In this document: positions 19,228 through 29,440 of the stretch, piece by piece | How the letters are laid out: every line of letters starts with the position of its first letter | Position numbering within the stretch: position 1 is the first letter of the stretch | Assembly: GCA_029565395.1 (NCBI GenBank) | Contig: JAKQOG010000189.1 | Span: 36,855-100,854, forward strand | Reading direction: 5' to 3' | Origin: Candidatus Hydrogenedentota bacterium | GTDB taxonomy: Bacteria > Hydrogenedentota > Hydrogenedentia > Hydrogenedentales > CAILVY01 | Length of the DNA: 64,000 nucleotides | Program-made: the position numbers and the translations under genes | The notes under the pieces: generated by a model | Databases searched by the model: none | Seen by the model: only the letters and a program-made list of their open reading frames with translations | What the model was told of the DNA's origin: nothing

Positions 19228-20301
19228 ATGTTGTACCTGAGATTCTTGGTCTTTTTAATGCTTCTGCCTTCCATGGGCATGAGGGCAGCGTGCGCGGAAA
19301 ATCAGGCAACCCCGCTTACTGTCGGCGCCATTCGCTGGGATGGCTGGTTCAAGGACAACCCATGGCAGAAAAATCTTGCTGCGGATCAATGGCATTACCG
19401 GCTCCCTTTCTATGCTTCTACGGATGCAACGGGCAATGTCGAAATATGCGGGGATTCGCAGGAGGTGATGGATCGGGAGATCGCCTTTGCCAAGGCCGGG
19501 GGAATCACGTATTGGGCGTTCTGCTACTATCATCCGAAATCGTGGAAACAGGCCGATGCCTACAACTACGGTTGGCGGCGGTATTTGGCTGCCACCGATA
19601 AGAAGGGCCTCCACTTTTGTTTTATTCTCCAGGGAGGTCAACACCTTGGTCCCGCTAATGAATGGGATACGACCTCTGCTCAATTTGCCAATCTTTTTAA
19701 AGATCCTGCATATCAACGAGTCTGTGGAAATCGTCCGTTACTGTTTGTGTTTACCGGTGAGAAGCTAATTTCCCATTTCGGTTCCGCGGAAGCCGCCGCC
19801 AGTGCATTTCAAGGTCTCCGTGAAGCCAGTAAAAAAAACTGCGGGGAAGACCCCTATATTGTGGCGCAGATTTGGCCGCATCAGATTCAGGCGGATTTTC
19901 TGAAAGCCATACGGTTTGATGCGCTCAGCGCTTACAGTGCTCCGGGCGACAAAGGCGGGAGTGAACCGTTTTCCAAACTCCTGGAGATGAACCGCTGGTA
20001 TTGGGAACAATTCAAATCTACCGGGCGGGAGGTTGTGCCGTTGGTAAATGCAGGATGGGACGGGCGTCCCCGCAACTATTCCGGTGTATGGTACCAGCAT
20101 GCCACGCCCGTGGAGGTTGCCAATGCCGTTAAAGGCGGTTTGGACTGGGTCATGGAAAATTCCGTAATCACCCCCGCCAGGACCGTCTTGGTCTATGCCT
20201 GGAATGAACACGATGAAGGCGGGTGGTTATGCCCTGCCATCGACGAAAACTCAGCACGTCTGGAAGCAATAAAGAAAATGATGGATGCGTATTCCAGGTA
20301 A
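19228..20301 (+). CDS. Secreted glycoside hydrolase family 99-like protein
   Basis: Signal peptide; YWAFCYYHPKSWKQ; VPLVNAGWDGRPRN; YAWNEHDEGGWLCP typical of GH99-like/WbsX-type proteins. Confidence 0.6.
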   Translation: MLYLRFLVFLMLLPSMGMRAACAENQATPLTVGAIRWDGWFKDNPWQKNLAADQWHYRLPFYASTDATGNVEICGDSQEVMDREIAFAKAGGITYWAFCYYHPKSWKQADAYNYGWRRYLAATDKKGLHFCFILQGGQHLGPANEWDTTSAQFANLFKDPAYQRVCGNRPLLFVFTGEKLISHFGSAEAAASAFQGLREASKKNCGEDPYIVAQIWPHQIQADFLKAIRFDALSAYSAPGDKGGSEPFSKLLEMNRWYWEQFKSTGREVVPLVNAGWDGRPRNYSGVWYQHATPVEVANAVKGGLDWVMENSVITPARTVLVYAWNEHDEGGWLCPAIDENSARLEAIKKMMDAYSR

Positions 20302-20379
20302 CTTTTTTTATTTTTGTGGAAAACCAAGGTTTAAGCAAGGCATGGTATTCATAATTATCATAGACATTAGAGGTTGCTT

Positions 20380-21666
20380 ATGAATAAGAAGACGGTATGC
20401 TCTATCGCGTATGGTAAGGGCCGCATACCGCTCACGCTAGATCACGCTCTTGCGGAATGGCACATCATTCAGCCGAAAGACGAACCCCCTCTTCCTGATC
20501 CCCGAAGCGCCTTTATGGATGCCTGCCGGAATCCGATAGCCTCCCCCCCGCTCCATAAAATTATAAAACCGGAGGATCGTGTCGTGATTGTGACTTCTGA
20601 CGGCACTCGCCCCGTGCCCAATTATCTCTTGATCCCCTGGATACTGGAAGAACTCCCTGCTCCGCCGGAAAATATCACCATTTTAATCGGCACCGGATCA
20701 CACCGTCCGAACACTGAAGATGAAATTAGGGCCATGTTCCGTGCGACTCTGCCTTCCGGTGTCACAATACTAAATCATGACGCATTCGACCCGGCGCAAA
20801 ATGTCCACATTGGCGTAACCGCCGCCGGTGCGCCGGTTGTGCTTGATAAAGCCTATGTAAACGCCGGCAAGCGCATTGTTGCCGGATTTATCGAACCTCA
20901 TTTCATGGCGGGTTATTCGGGCGGTCCCAAAGGCGTGATTCCGGGCGTGGCGGGCATCGAGAGCATTTTTCATGTCCACAAGTACGATTTGATCGCTCAC
21001 CCAAACAGCACCTGGGGGATTCAGCAGGGCAATCCGTTGTATCAGACCATTGTGGACATGGTTGATTTGTGTCCCCCCGATTTCCTGGTGAACGTAACCC
21101 TGAATAATGATAAACAAATCACGGGCTTTTTTATGGGCGAATGCCATGCCGCCCACCAGGCAGGCTGCCGCCATGTCCGTGAACAGGCTATGGTTTCCGT
21201 GCCGCACGAGTTCCCTGTCGTCATCACCTCCAACAGCGGATATCCCTTGGATCAAAACCTGTACCAATCCGTGAAAGGCTTGTCCGCCTCTGCCAGAATT
21301 ATTCAGCCGGGCGGTACAATCTTCATGGCCAGCGAATGTTCCGACGGTGTGCCCGCTCATGGCAATTTTGGCGCCGCGCTTCAACAACACGAAACCGTGG
21401 AAGATATTGACACCTGGCTGCATGAATTGACTTCCCCCTTGCTGGATCAATGGCAGGTCCAACTCCTTGTGCAGATCCTTAAGCGCTGCACGGTAAAGTT
21501 GTATTCGCGTCTCGCCCCGGAGACCGCAAACGCCTGTAAACTCAGCCCAATCACTGATTTCCAGGAAGCCATTCACGCCTGCATCACATCCGTCGGCCGG
21601 GGAGCGCCCGTGGCGATCTTGCCCGAAGGTCCCATTACCATCCCCGTGATTGATTCCACGCCGTGA
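20380..21666 (+). CDS. LarA-like (lactate racemase / DUF2088) family protein
   Basis: IGTGSHRPNTEDEI; ILNHDAFDP; GFIEPHFMAGYSGGPKGVIPGVAGIESI. Confidence 0.85.
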   Translation: MNKKTVCSIAYGKGRIPLTLDHALAEWHIIQPKDEPPLPDPRSAFMDACRNPIASPPLHKIIKPEDRVVIVTSDGTRPVPNYLLIPWILEELPAPPENITILIGTGSHRPNTEDEIRAMFRATLPSGVTILNHDAFDPAQNVHIGVTAAGAPVVLDKAYVNAGKRIVAGFIEPHFMAGYSGGPKGVIPGVAGIESIFHVHKYDLIAHPNSTWGIQQGNPLYQTIVDMVDLCPPDFLVNVTLNNDKQITGFFMGECHAAHQAGCRHVREQAMVSVPHEFPVVITSNSGYPLDQNLYQSVKGLSASARIIQPGGTIFMASECSDGVPAHGNFGAALQQHETVEDIDTWLHELTSPLLDQWQVQLLVQILKRCTVKLYSRLAPETANACKLSPITDFQEAIHACITSVGRGAPVAILPEGPITIPVIDSTP

Positions 21667-21795
21667 TATTTTTCCGAGAGTGCGTCACAATCTGTTTTGT
21701 TTTTCTCAACTAGGTCTGCTATCCTAATTCTATGGTGTGATGGCGCTTGAATACCGTCCTGTGTGTGTGGCAAAGGGCGGCAAGGGGCCTCAAAG

Positions 21796-24510
21796 ATGAG
21801 GGAATGCAGTATGATTCAGCGAATGGCCGTAACGGCAGTACTATGTCTGGCCGCTTTCTCCGCGATGGGAAACGTGCTCTATGTGGATTCCGCGCATTGT
21901 CCTTCGGGCAATGGGCAAAGCTGGGACACTGCCTATTGCACAATCCAGGAGGCGGTATTCGCCGCACAGGCGGATGATCACCTTTGGGTGCGTAAAGGGG
22001 CGTATTACGGCGTCACTAATTTGAAGTCCAGCCTGAGCATCTATGGCGGCTTCAACGGCGATGAAAATTCCCCCCTGGATCGCGATCTGACTGCCGGATA
22101 CTCCGTTTTGGATGGCGCAAACACCCCATCAGGCCCCCCCATGCATCTGATGGTATGCAATGCGGTGGACCACCTTTGGCTGGACGGATTCCAGATTAGC
22201 GGGGGCATGGCTATGGAAAACAATCCGTCGGGCGGCGGCATTATGATGATGAATTCCGGTCCGAATATTGTGATCAGCAATTGCGAATTCATGAGTAATA
22301 CTGCCCAGGAAGGCGGCGGGATGCATGCCGCCGCTTCTCAATTCACCTTGCAAGACTGCCGCTTTGAGGAGAACGTGGGAACAAACAATTGCGGCGGGCT
22401 TACCGTAATCGGCGATTCCATCGCCACCTTGTTCCGGGTTGAGTTTCTGAATAATCAGGGAGGATGGGATGCAGGCGGAATGTACGTGCGGGATGCCGCT
22501 GTGACTGCATATGATTGCACCTTTACCGGCAATGAGGCCGGGGAAGGCGGCGGAGTGATGGGATTTAACGGAACCGGCAGTTTTATGCGCTGCACATTCA
22601 CGCAAAACACCAGCCGGCATTTAGGCGGAGGCATTGGCTGGTACAGCGGTCCTTTGACATTAGACAAGTGTTGTTTTTTCGGGAACCAAACGGATGGCGG
22701 CGGAGGCGCTTTTGAAAGCCATGAATTCAATCAGTGTGACGTAACAAACTGTGTTGTAGCGGGCAATCAGGCAAACTATGGCGCGGGAATGCTGTTTAGC
22801 GATCAAATCGCCCATGTCACACAATGCACCGTTAGTGGTAATCAGGCAGTCAATACCGGCGGCGGAATCCATGTGCGCAGTGCACAATTATCCCTGACAA
22901 ACTCCATCTTTTCCGGAAACGCGCAGGCGGCAATTTATGAAGAAACCGATATCACGCCCCTGTTTGAAAATTGTCTCTTCTTCAACAATCCCAATGGCGA
23001 CTATCAGGACTATTTTTTGGGCATGGTTTCAGGAGCATTAATGCTCAATGTCACTATTCCTGAAGCACGAAATATCGTTGAAGGCGATCCACTATTTCAG
23101 AATCCTGCAGAAAATAACTATCGAATTGGGTGTCGTTCAGCAGCACGGCGAAAGGCAAGCATTTCTTACAGTACGTTACTAGATGCCGATGGAAATATGC
23201 GGCCCGGCCCCGATGGAAAAGTGGATATTGGCGCATACGAATACGATTCCCTCCATGACGCGCCGGCGATGCTGCTCAATTCCATCTCACTCCAACTTGT
23301 CTCCATCCATGAACCCACGGAAATCACACTCTATGGAAACTTTAATATCCCATACGACACAGACTCGCTCAAGGTATGCTTTAGTACAAATAAATACGAT
23401 ATCGCACCGTCCACTGATACGGAAGCGGCTATACTAGAGGTTCAACCGTTTACACTACGTATACTCCCCCCCATTCAAACCTGTGTGTATGAGGGCCTTG
23501 TCTATGTGACCGCATTGCACAATGGAGCTCAAATAACATCCAATGTACTGCCCATAACATTCATGGAGATTCGTGACGGATGGTATCAGAACCCCGTTAA
23601 TGGGCACTTTTACACGTTTACAACAGCCATGCGATGGGAAGATGCTCAATCGTTTGCGGAAAATGAGGGCGGGTATCTAACTACCATCAATGACGCCAAA
23701 GAAAATGCATGGATTCTATCGCTGCTTCAAGAAGTGCATGCCACTGGAAACTACTGGATAGGTCTTAACGATCCCGAAGAGGATCATATTTTTACATGGA
23801 TCAACGGTGAAACTGCCGAGTACCGGAACTGGAATTCCGGCGAACCTAACTATTTTTCAGGTTCCAAGTACGTGGAGTTATATGGACCCGATCAACAATA
23901 TCCCGGCACATGGAATGACGGATGGGAGACTTCAAATAATCGTGGCATAATTGAACGTGATGAACCTGTTAACGAAGGGGAAAGTGAAGGTTCTTCGGTA
24001 TGCCCCGAGGAAGGCGAATATACCATTGAAGGGGAAGATGACTGCCCAACGGAAGGAGAGGGCGAACTGCTTGAGGGCGAAGGCAGCGAAGGAGAAGGCG
24101 AACCCATGGAAGGCGAGGGCATGCCCTCCGAAGGCTCGCCGGAGGAGGGTGAAGGCGCTGAAGCCGAAGGTCAGGCTGAAGGCGTGATTGAAGGTGAGAT
24201 AATCGAAGGAGAAGGCATAGAGGACGAAGGGGAGTTTCCAGAAGGAGAAGGGGCTGAAGGCGAAGGGGAATTATCGGAGGGTGAAGGGGATATTGGAGAA
24301 GGCGAAGTGCTGGAGGGCGAAGTAACCGAAGGTGAAGGTTCAGAAGGTGAGGCCGAAGGCGAGGGTGAAGGCGAACCAGAGCCGTTCGGATGCAGTTGTT
24401 CAGACAGTGGCAATGCCATAAAGAGCATGAAAGACATTTTGGGCGACTGGCTGCTGCTTGGATTGAGCGTTTTGGTTCTGGGCGCCTGGTCCCGCACCCG
24501 GAAATGGTGA
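21796..24510 (+). CDS. Secreted right-handed beta-helix + C-type lectin-like protein with EGE-rich stalk and C-terminal TM/basic tail
   Basis: Signal peptide; repeated GGG(I/M)..N..CxFxxN helix turns; CTLD ([26 protein letters not shown]...YWIGLND...WNDGW); ~130-aa EGEGE repeats; GCSCSD...[21 protein letters not shown]. Confidence 0.85.
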   Translation: MRECSMIQRMAVTAVLCLAAFSAMGNVLYVDSAHCPSGNGQSWDTAYCTIQEAVFAAQADDHLWVRKGAYYGVTNLKSSLSIYGGFNGDENSPLDRDLTAGYSVLDGANTPSGPPMHLMVCNAVDHLWLDGFQISGGMAMENNPSGGGIMMMNSGPNIVISNCEFMSNTAQEGGGMHAAASQFTLQDCRFEENVGTNNCGGLTVIGDSIATLFRVEFLNNQGGWDAGGMYVRDAAVTAYDCTFTGNEAGEGGGVMGFNGTGSFMRCTFTQNTSRHLGGGIGWYSGPLTLDKCCFFGNQTDGGGGAFESHEFNQCDVTNCVVAGNQANYGAGMLFSDQIAHVTQCTVSGNQAVNTGGGIHVRSAQLSLTNSIFSGNAQAAIYEETDITPLFENCLFFNNPNGDYQDYFLGMVSGALMLNVTIPEARNIVEGDPLFQNPAENNYRIGCRSAARRKASISYSTLLDADGNMRPGPDGKVDIGAYEYDSLHDAPAMLLNSISLQLVSIHEPTEITLYGNFNIPYDTDSLKVCFSTNKYDIAPSTDTEAAILEVQPFTLRILPPIQTCVYEGLVYVTALHNGAQITSNVLPITFMEIRDGWYQNPVNGHFYTFTTAMRWEDAQSFAENEGGYLTTINDAKENAWILSLLQEVHATGNYWIGLNDPEEDHIFTWINGETAEYRNWNSGEPNYFSGSKYVELYGPDQQYPGTWNDGWETSNNRGIIERDEPVNEGESEGSSVCPEEGEYTIEGEDDCPTEGEGELLEGEGSEGEGEPMEGEGMPSEGSPEEGEGAEAEGQAEGVIEGEIIEGEGIEDEGEFPEGEGAEGEGELSEGEGDIGEGEVLEGEVTEGEGSEGEAEGEGEGEPEPFGCSCSDSGNAIKSMKDILGDWLLLGLSVLVLGAWSRTRKW

Positions 24511-24517
24511 TTATCCC

Positions 24518-24645
24518 AGGCATTTGCGAAATGGCCCATTTTCTCAAAAGATCGACGGATACAAAGCAAATTGCGGGTATTTCACAGCCGAATCATTGCT
24601 TTTTCATTTGCCCAGATGAGAAAAAGGCCTATTTCGCAAATGCCT
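24518..24645 (+). repeat. Long imperfect inverted repeat (29-nt arms, ~70-nt loop): terminator or MITE-like element
   Basis: AGGCATTTGCGAAATGGCCCATTTTCTCA (24518-24546) versus TGAGAAAAAGGCCTATTTCGCAAATGCCT (24617-24645). Confidence 0.65.
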
Positions 24646-24731
24646 CTATCCGATAGAAGATTAAAAACAACACAACCTGTGATATGATGCAGCGGCAAAT
24701 CAAGCCGATTTGCAGAGTAGAGGTTATCGCA

Positions 24732-25430
24732 ATGAAAAGGCGGTATGCGGCAATAATCACGGCAGCCTTGCCTTGTTTGGCCTTTTTGGCCGTGCTCTGC
24801 ACGATAGGGGATGGCATATTCGCAAATACACGAGTTCCCGCAGGAAAGGAACTTCGGGCCGCTCTGGCGATTCGTGACAATGTAACGCCGTTTCAGAAAT
24901 GGGGCACCGAGGTGTTTACCAAGCGCTACCTGACCCGCTACTACGCCGGCGCCTGGTATTTCACGCAATCCAAGAAAGGGGATCTCGAAAAGGAATTCGT
25001 TTCCTGTCTGGATAGCGCGCTCCGGCATTATGCCCAGGTGGATCTATTTCTCCTGGCGCACACAAATTCATACATTAAATGGGTGGAGCAGATCCCCGAA
25101 GAACGCCGCCAACGCCTCCGCCTGGTCTACAATACCGGGTGTCACAACCTTCCCCAAGGGGAAGCATGGCTCAAGCTGGGCGCTAAAACCTACATCGGAC
25201 ATCCCGGCGTTAGTTCCTCGTCCGTGTTTTATTATTTCTTTCTGCGCACATGGACCCGGGGACATGACGCGCAACATGCCACGGATTCCTCCAATCGTTA
25301 CATGGAAAAAGCCTTCCGCCTGTCGGAAAAGTTTCTCCCCAAATTCGGCGCGGCGGAAACATTAATGAAAGAATCCACGGCTTCCATTACCGGCGATACG
25401 GCACTGCGATTGGAGGCCCGGCAGCCATGA
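24732..25430 (+). CDS. Secreted/membrane-anchored protein, putative caspase/CHAT-like fold
   Basis: N-terminal hydrophobic segment; VDLFLLAHTNSY...RLRLVYNTGCHN...WLKLGAKTYIGHPG resembles the His/Cys dyad arrangement of clan CD peptidases. Confidence 0.4.
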   Translation: MKRRYAAIITAALPCLAFLAVLCTIGDGIFANTRVPAGKELRAALAIRDNVTPFQKWGTEVFTKRYLTRYYAGAWYFTQSKKGDLEKEFVSCLDSALRHYAQVDLFLLAHTNSYIKWVEQIPEERRQRLRLVYNTGCHNLPQGEAWLKLGAKTYIGHPGVSSSSVFYYFFLRTWTRGHDAQHATDSSNRYMEKAFRLSEKFLPKFGAAETLMKESTASITGDTALRLEARQP

Positions 25431-25750
25431 AAGGCAAATGGCATTTCTTATACCCCATCTTTGCGCTGTTTCTGCAGCCCTTGCCCATCCTGTTTATTCA
25501 GAATATGGGATCATGGACCTTTGAACAGCCGCAATGGCTGCCTGAATCCTGGGTGTGGCCCGTTTCGATACTGGGCCTGTTTGTATCCACCGTCATGAGC
25601 TTTGGGTTGGCCTGCCTTGGCACGTATACCCTCCTGACGCGTTCCCGTTTGATCATCGCCATTATTATGATCGTTTTATTCTGCATACCGGCATTCCTCG
25701 CCGGAGCCGTTTACTTATACGCCCTCTTGGTATTTCTTACCTGGGTGTAG
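25427..25750 (+). CDS. Small integral membrane protein, unknown function
   Basis: Three hydrophobic segments; ATG overlaps the previous gene's stop (ATGA). Confidence 0.6.
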   Translation: MKGKWHFLYPIFALFLQPLPILFIQNMGSWTFEQPQWLPESWVWPVSILGLFVSTVMSFGLACLGTYTLLTRSRLIIAIIMIVLFCIPAFLAGAVYLYALLVFLTWV

Positions 25751-25825
25751 AAAATCCTGTGAAGCCTTCTTCGCAAGTTGCATACCTATCGCTTGACACG
25801 TCACAATCCCCCCGGAGGAATTCAC

Positions 25826-28342
25826 ATGCATCATCATGCTTTTGTATTCACACTCATTCTTATGACAGTGGCTGTTTCTGTAATGGCTCAACCGTCCCAG
25901 GAAACCTCCCAACCCATTCAGGGAACCTGGAATTTTTCGGACGGCGCGGAATTTCCGGGGGCAAAAGGCGCCATGACCACCGAGGCCAAGGGGATCGTGC
26001 ATCTGACTTACGACTTTCGGGGCGGGGGAAACTATGTCGGCGCATATTGCGAGCTCTCCACACCCGCCTCGATAAAAACGCTGACCTTCGATGTGAAATG
26101 TCCAGGGGACGCACGCTTTACCGTGCGTGTGACCGATGCATCGGGTCAATGTTTTCAGAAAAGCGTTAACGCCCCCGGCGGATGGCAAACCGCCGCATGC
26201 GATATGAACGGCTGGACCGGCCATTGGGGTGGGCCGAATGACGGAATTCTCCATCAACCCATCCATACCGTCGGAGTTCTCCTGGAGAATAGTGAGTTTG
26301 CCAAAGCGCAAGGAGAAGTGTTGATCAGAAATGCGAAGATCGAAATATTCGATAAAACACCGGAACCGGGACTTCCCGATACACTATCGGGCGAATACGT
26401 GGTAACCGCGTTTGAAAATAACGCGGGTTTTGGTGTTTCAGGCCCCAGCACCCTGAAGGATGGTGTTTGGACTATCGACTTCAGCGCAGGGGCCGAGGCC
26501 CAACTTCATCATTCCCTTTCCATGTTCGGAAAACCGGATGAAATTTCCCTCCGCGTCAGCGGCGGTCAACCAGGAAACCGGCTTAAAATACGCATCGATT
26601 CTCATTTTCAAACCTTTGAACGCGAATTCGGTCAACTAAATGGAACTGAGCAAGTATTCGCCGCTCCGCCACCTCCGGAAGGCTGGCGATTGCTGGGCAT
26701 TGATGAAAAGAATGTCTCGTATCCCTTGCGGATCGCCACGCTGATCGCCGAACGCGGCGAGGGGCCTGCCCAGCCCTCCGCCATCCGTTTACACGAACTC
26801 CGCTGCAAAACCAACATACCCAGCAGTAAAGCCATCACCTTGCTGGCAAGAAATGAGCCCGGAGAAACAGCAGCGGAAAAACGCAGACTGGCTTTTACCT
26901 GTGATGCATGGAATCTGCTGGATCACAACGTCGAAGGAACGCTTTTCATCATCGTCAAGGATTGGGAGGATCAGGTGCTTCATATGGAACAGAAGCCCTG
27001 GACTCTGCCCGCGCGTGGTACAAAGGTTGAATGCCAAACTGGAGCCGCCATTCCCAGTTCATTAAACTATGCTGAAGCGGAATTCCGGTTCGAGGCTGCG
27101 GGCCTGGAAACAGCCTCTGCGCAGACGGCCTATGTCAAACCGCTGGAGACAGCGGGCGATCCGGCATTGAAGCCGGAATCCCCCTGGGGCATGGGGGTAT
27201 ATCTTTACCGCTATGGCGATTCGCCCGACGGCTATGCGCGCATGGATCGCGCGGCGGCCCTTGCACAGGCAGCGGGCGTCAAATGGTCCCGGGAAGAATT
27301 CAGTTGGGCCAGCACCGAACCACAACGCGGAACATTCGACTTTCACTATTACGATCAAGTCGTGGACACCGCGCACCGGCACGGCATCAGCGTGTACGGC
27401 TTGCTTTCGTATTGGAGCACCTGGACCAATGCATACACGGAAGAAGGTGTAAACGATTTTGCGGTGTGGGCCCGGGCGGTCGTACACCACTTCAAAGATC
27501 GTATCAAGCATTGGGAAGTCTACAACGAACCGAATATCTTTTTCTGGTCCGGACCGAAAGAGCTGTATCCGGTGCTGGTGAAAAAATGTTATGAAGCCAT
27601 TAAGGCCGAAGATCCGGAAGCACAGGTATTGGCGATCAGCACGGCGGGCGTGGACAAGAAATTCATCCGGCAATGCCTGAATGCCGGTGCGCCGTTTGAT
27701 ATTCTGACCATTCATCCGTATCGCCAACATCTCGCGGAGGAATCGTTCATCCGGGAAATGCAAAGCACCGCCAAACTCGTGGGCAACCGCCCCGTGTGGA
27801 TTACTGAAATGGGCTGGAGCACGCATGTAGGCAATGTGGATGAGCGAAAACAAGCCTTGTTACTGGCGCGTGCGTATCTTTCTGCAGTGGCCTCCGGCGC
27901 CGTGCAGAACATCAGTTGGTACGACTTCCGCAATGACGGCCACGACCCCTTCTACTTCGAATCGAATTTTGGCGTGGTGCGCGAAGACATGACCCCAAAA
28001 CCCGCGTACCGCGCCCTGGCCACGCTCTGCACTACCTTGGCGCACGGCGCGCCGGTCACGCCGCACAAATCCACGGACGGCATATACGCCCTTGAAATGG
28101 GCGGGAATTGGGCACTCTGGACGTCTAAATCGCCACGGACCATTCTGTGCAAGGTGAAGAAGGTCCCTGTAAAAGTAATCAATATGATGGGTGAAACCTT
28201 ATTTCAAACGGAGGGCAAATCAACTATGAAAATCCCCCTGAGGCCGGGATACCCCGTCTTCATTACAGGTGGGCAGTGCCACATAAAAGCCTTAAAAACG
28301 TCCGGCCCCCAACATCAGGCCGATACTATCATCCGGTTCTAA
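25826..28342 (+). CDS. Secreted clan GH-A glycoside hydrolase (GH39/cellulase-like) with N-terminal CBM-like regions
   Basis: Signal peptide; acid/base WEVYNEPNIFFW and nucleophile PVWITEMGWSTH; GGAGGA RBS. Confidence 0.8.
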   Translation: MHHHAFVFTLILMTVAVSVMAQPSQETSQPIQGTWNFSDGAEFPGAKGAMTTEAKGIVHLTYDFRGGGNYVGAYCELSTPASIKTLTFDVKCPGDARFTVRVTDASGQCFQKSVNAPGGWQTAACDMNGWTGHWGGPNDGILHQPIHTVGVLLENSEFAKAQGEVLIRNAKIEIFDKTPEPGLPDTLSGEYVVTAFENNAGFGVSGPSTLKDGVWTIDFSAGAEAQLHHSLSMFGKPDEISLRVSGGQPGNRLKIRIDSHFQTFEREFGQLNGTEQVFAAPPPPEGWRLLGIDEKNVSYPLRIATLIAERGEGPAQPSAIRLHELRCKTNIPSSKAITLLARNEPGETAAEKRRLAFTCDAWNLLDHNVEGTLFIIVKDWEDQVLHMEQKPWTLPARGTKVECQTGAAIPSSLNYAEAEFRFEAAGLETASAQTAYVKPLETAGDPALKPESPWGMGVYLYRYGDSPDGYARMDRAAALAQAAGVKWSREEFSWASTEPQRGTFDFHYYDQVVDTAHRHGISVYGLLSYWSTWTNAYTEEGVNDFAVWARAVVHHFKDRIKHWEVYNEPNIFFWSGPKELYPVLVKKCYEAIKAEDPEAQVLAISTAGVDKKFIRQCLNAGAPFDILTIHPYRQHLAEESFIREMQSTAKLVGNRPVWITEMGWSTHVGNVDERKQALLLARAYLSAVASGAVQNISWYDFRNDGHDPFYFESNFGVVREDMTPKPAYRALATLCTTLAHGAPVTPHKSTDGIYALEMGGNWALWTSKSPRTILCKVKKVPVKVINMMGETLFQTEGKSTMKIPLRPGYPVFITGGQCHIKALKTSGPQHQADTIIRF

Positions 28343-28345
28343 ACC

Positions 28346-28376
28346 GAATATCTCACCAACTGTTGTGTGCGTTTGT
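28346..28376 (+). repeat. Short repeat family 3, copy 2
   Basis: Matches 15496-15526 at ~25/31; also directly after a CDS stop and ahead of a REP-like cluster. Confidence 0.5.
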
Positions 28377-28563
28377 CAGTGCGAGTTCTCCACCCGTCAG
28401 AGCGCCGAGGTGAATCGGTGAGAGACACCTGAATGCACCCATGCGCTTTTGGTATCACATTTTTCCCCGCAGGGGATGGATAACTCAGCCCAGACATTTT
28501 ATGGGTCACATGCAACATTTTAGAATGGATTATTCCCATGGTTTTCCACAAGACGCAAATAAA

Positions 28564-28590
28564 CAGGGGTAAGCGCTTCACAACCCTGGG
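28564..28590 (+). repeat. Diverged REP-like palindrome (CAGGGGTAAGCGCTTCACAACCCTGGG)
   Basis: Same core as other copies, upstream of the transposase. Confidence 0.55.
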
Positions 28591-28767
28591 TATGTAATAC
28601 CACTCTGCATAATCACCGCTCTCAAAATTCCGAAGGAATTTAACAACTCAGCCCGTGGATACGTGAAGCGCCATCGTTGGGGGAATAATGAAATCCTTTT
28701 CGAGTTTTGATATGTTGGTGCAAACGGTGCGCAGGAGCAATATCCCAACGGGATTAATTATTTTTAG

Positions 28768-28794
28768 CCCAGGATTGCGCTTCGCTACCCTGGG
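28768..28794 (+). repeat. REP-like palindrome CCCAGGATTGCGCTTCGCTACCCTGGG
   Basis: Inverted arms, GCGCTTCGC core, 5' flank of the HUH transposase. Confidence 0.75.
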
Positions 28795-28846
28795 TTAAGG
28801 TTCATTCTCAAACCTACCCTGTAAGGGTTGGATAAAGGAGGCGCGT

Positions 28847-29302
28847 ATGTCACAGTCGTTGTCACGGATCTATATTCATGTCATTTTTTCCACAAAGGAA
28901 CGCAGGCCGTTTTTCCCGGACTGTCATCTGCGGCGGGAGATGCATGCCTATCTTGCTTCGGTGTTCGCTAATCATAGTTCTCCAGCATTTTTAGTGGGTG
29001 GGGTCGAGGATCACGTTCACGTTCTATGTGATTTTTCACGGACATATGCCCTATCGGAAGTTATCAAGGAAGTGAAACGCGTATCGTCGATATGGATAAA
29101 AACGAAGGGACCGGAATTTTCCAAATTTCACTGGCAGGCGGGCTATGGGGCATTTTCGGTAAGTCACTCGAATGTGGGTAGAGTGAGGGCGTATATCATG
29201 AATCAGGAGGAACACCACCGCAAGATTAGTTTTCAGGATGAGTTTCGGAAGTTTTTAAAGAAGCATGCCATCGAATATGATGAACGCTATGTGTGGGACT
29301 GA
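28847..29302 (+). mobile_element. tnpA: IS200/Y1-type HUH transposase (TnpA_REP-like)
   Basis: IYIHVIFSTKERRPFF N-term; HUH motif DHVHVLCDF; catalytic Tyr region RVRAYIMNQEEHH; HWQAGYGAFSVS. Confidence 0.92.
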
Positions 29303-29355
29303 ATGTTCGGGATTTTAGGCAACCCTTTCAGGGTAGGTTCATTAGGGGATCTTGA

Positions 29356-29384
29356 CCCAGGGTAGCGCTTCGCGCAACCCTAGG
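29356..29384 (+). repeat. REP-like palindrome CCCAGGGTAGCGCTTCGCGCAACCCTAGG, 3' flank of the transposase
   Basis: Embedded in CAGGGTAGGTTCATTAGGGGATCTTGACCCAGGGTAGCG, also found at ~42945-42983. Confidence 0.78.
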
Positions 29385-29440
29385 CTGGAATTAATTATCC
29401 CCGTTGGGGAATAGGGTAGTTATTAGGGGCGGTCCAATAC

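Noticed and set aside
23969-24569. Minus-strand Ser/Pro- and Leu/Arg-rich ORFs
   Set aside because: Antisense of the EGE-repeat coding region; low complexity with no independent support.
28339-28581. Minus-strand 80-aa ORF
   Set aside because: Lies over the repeat family 3/REP-like region with no family motif.
28847-29302. Complete insertion sequence with classical terminal inverted repeats and target duplications
   Set aside because: IS200/Y1-type elements lack classical TIRs, and flanking palindromes occur elsewhere without the gene, so I annotate the transposase gene only.
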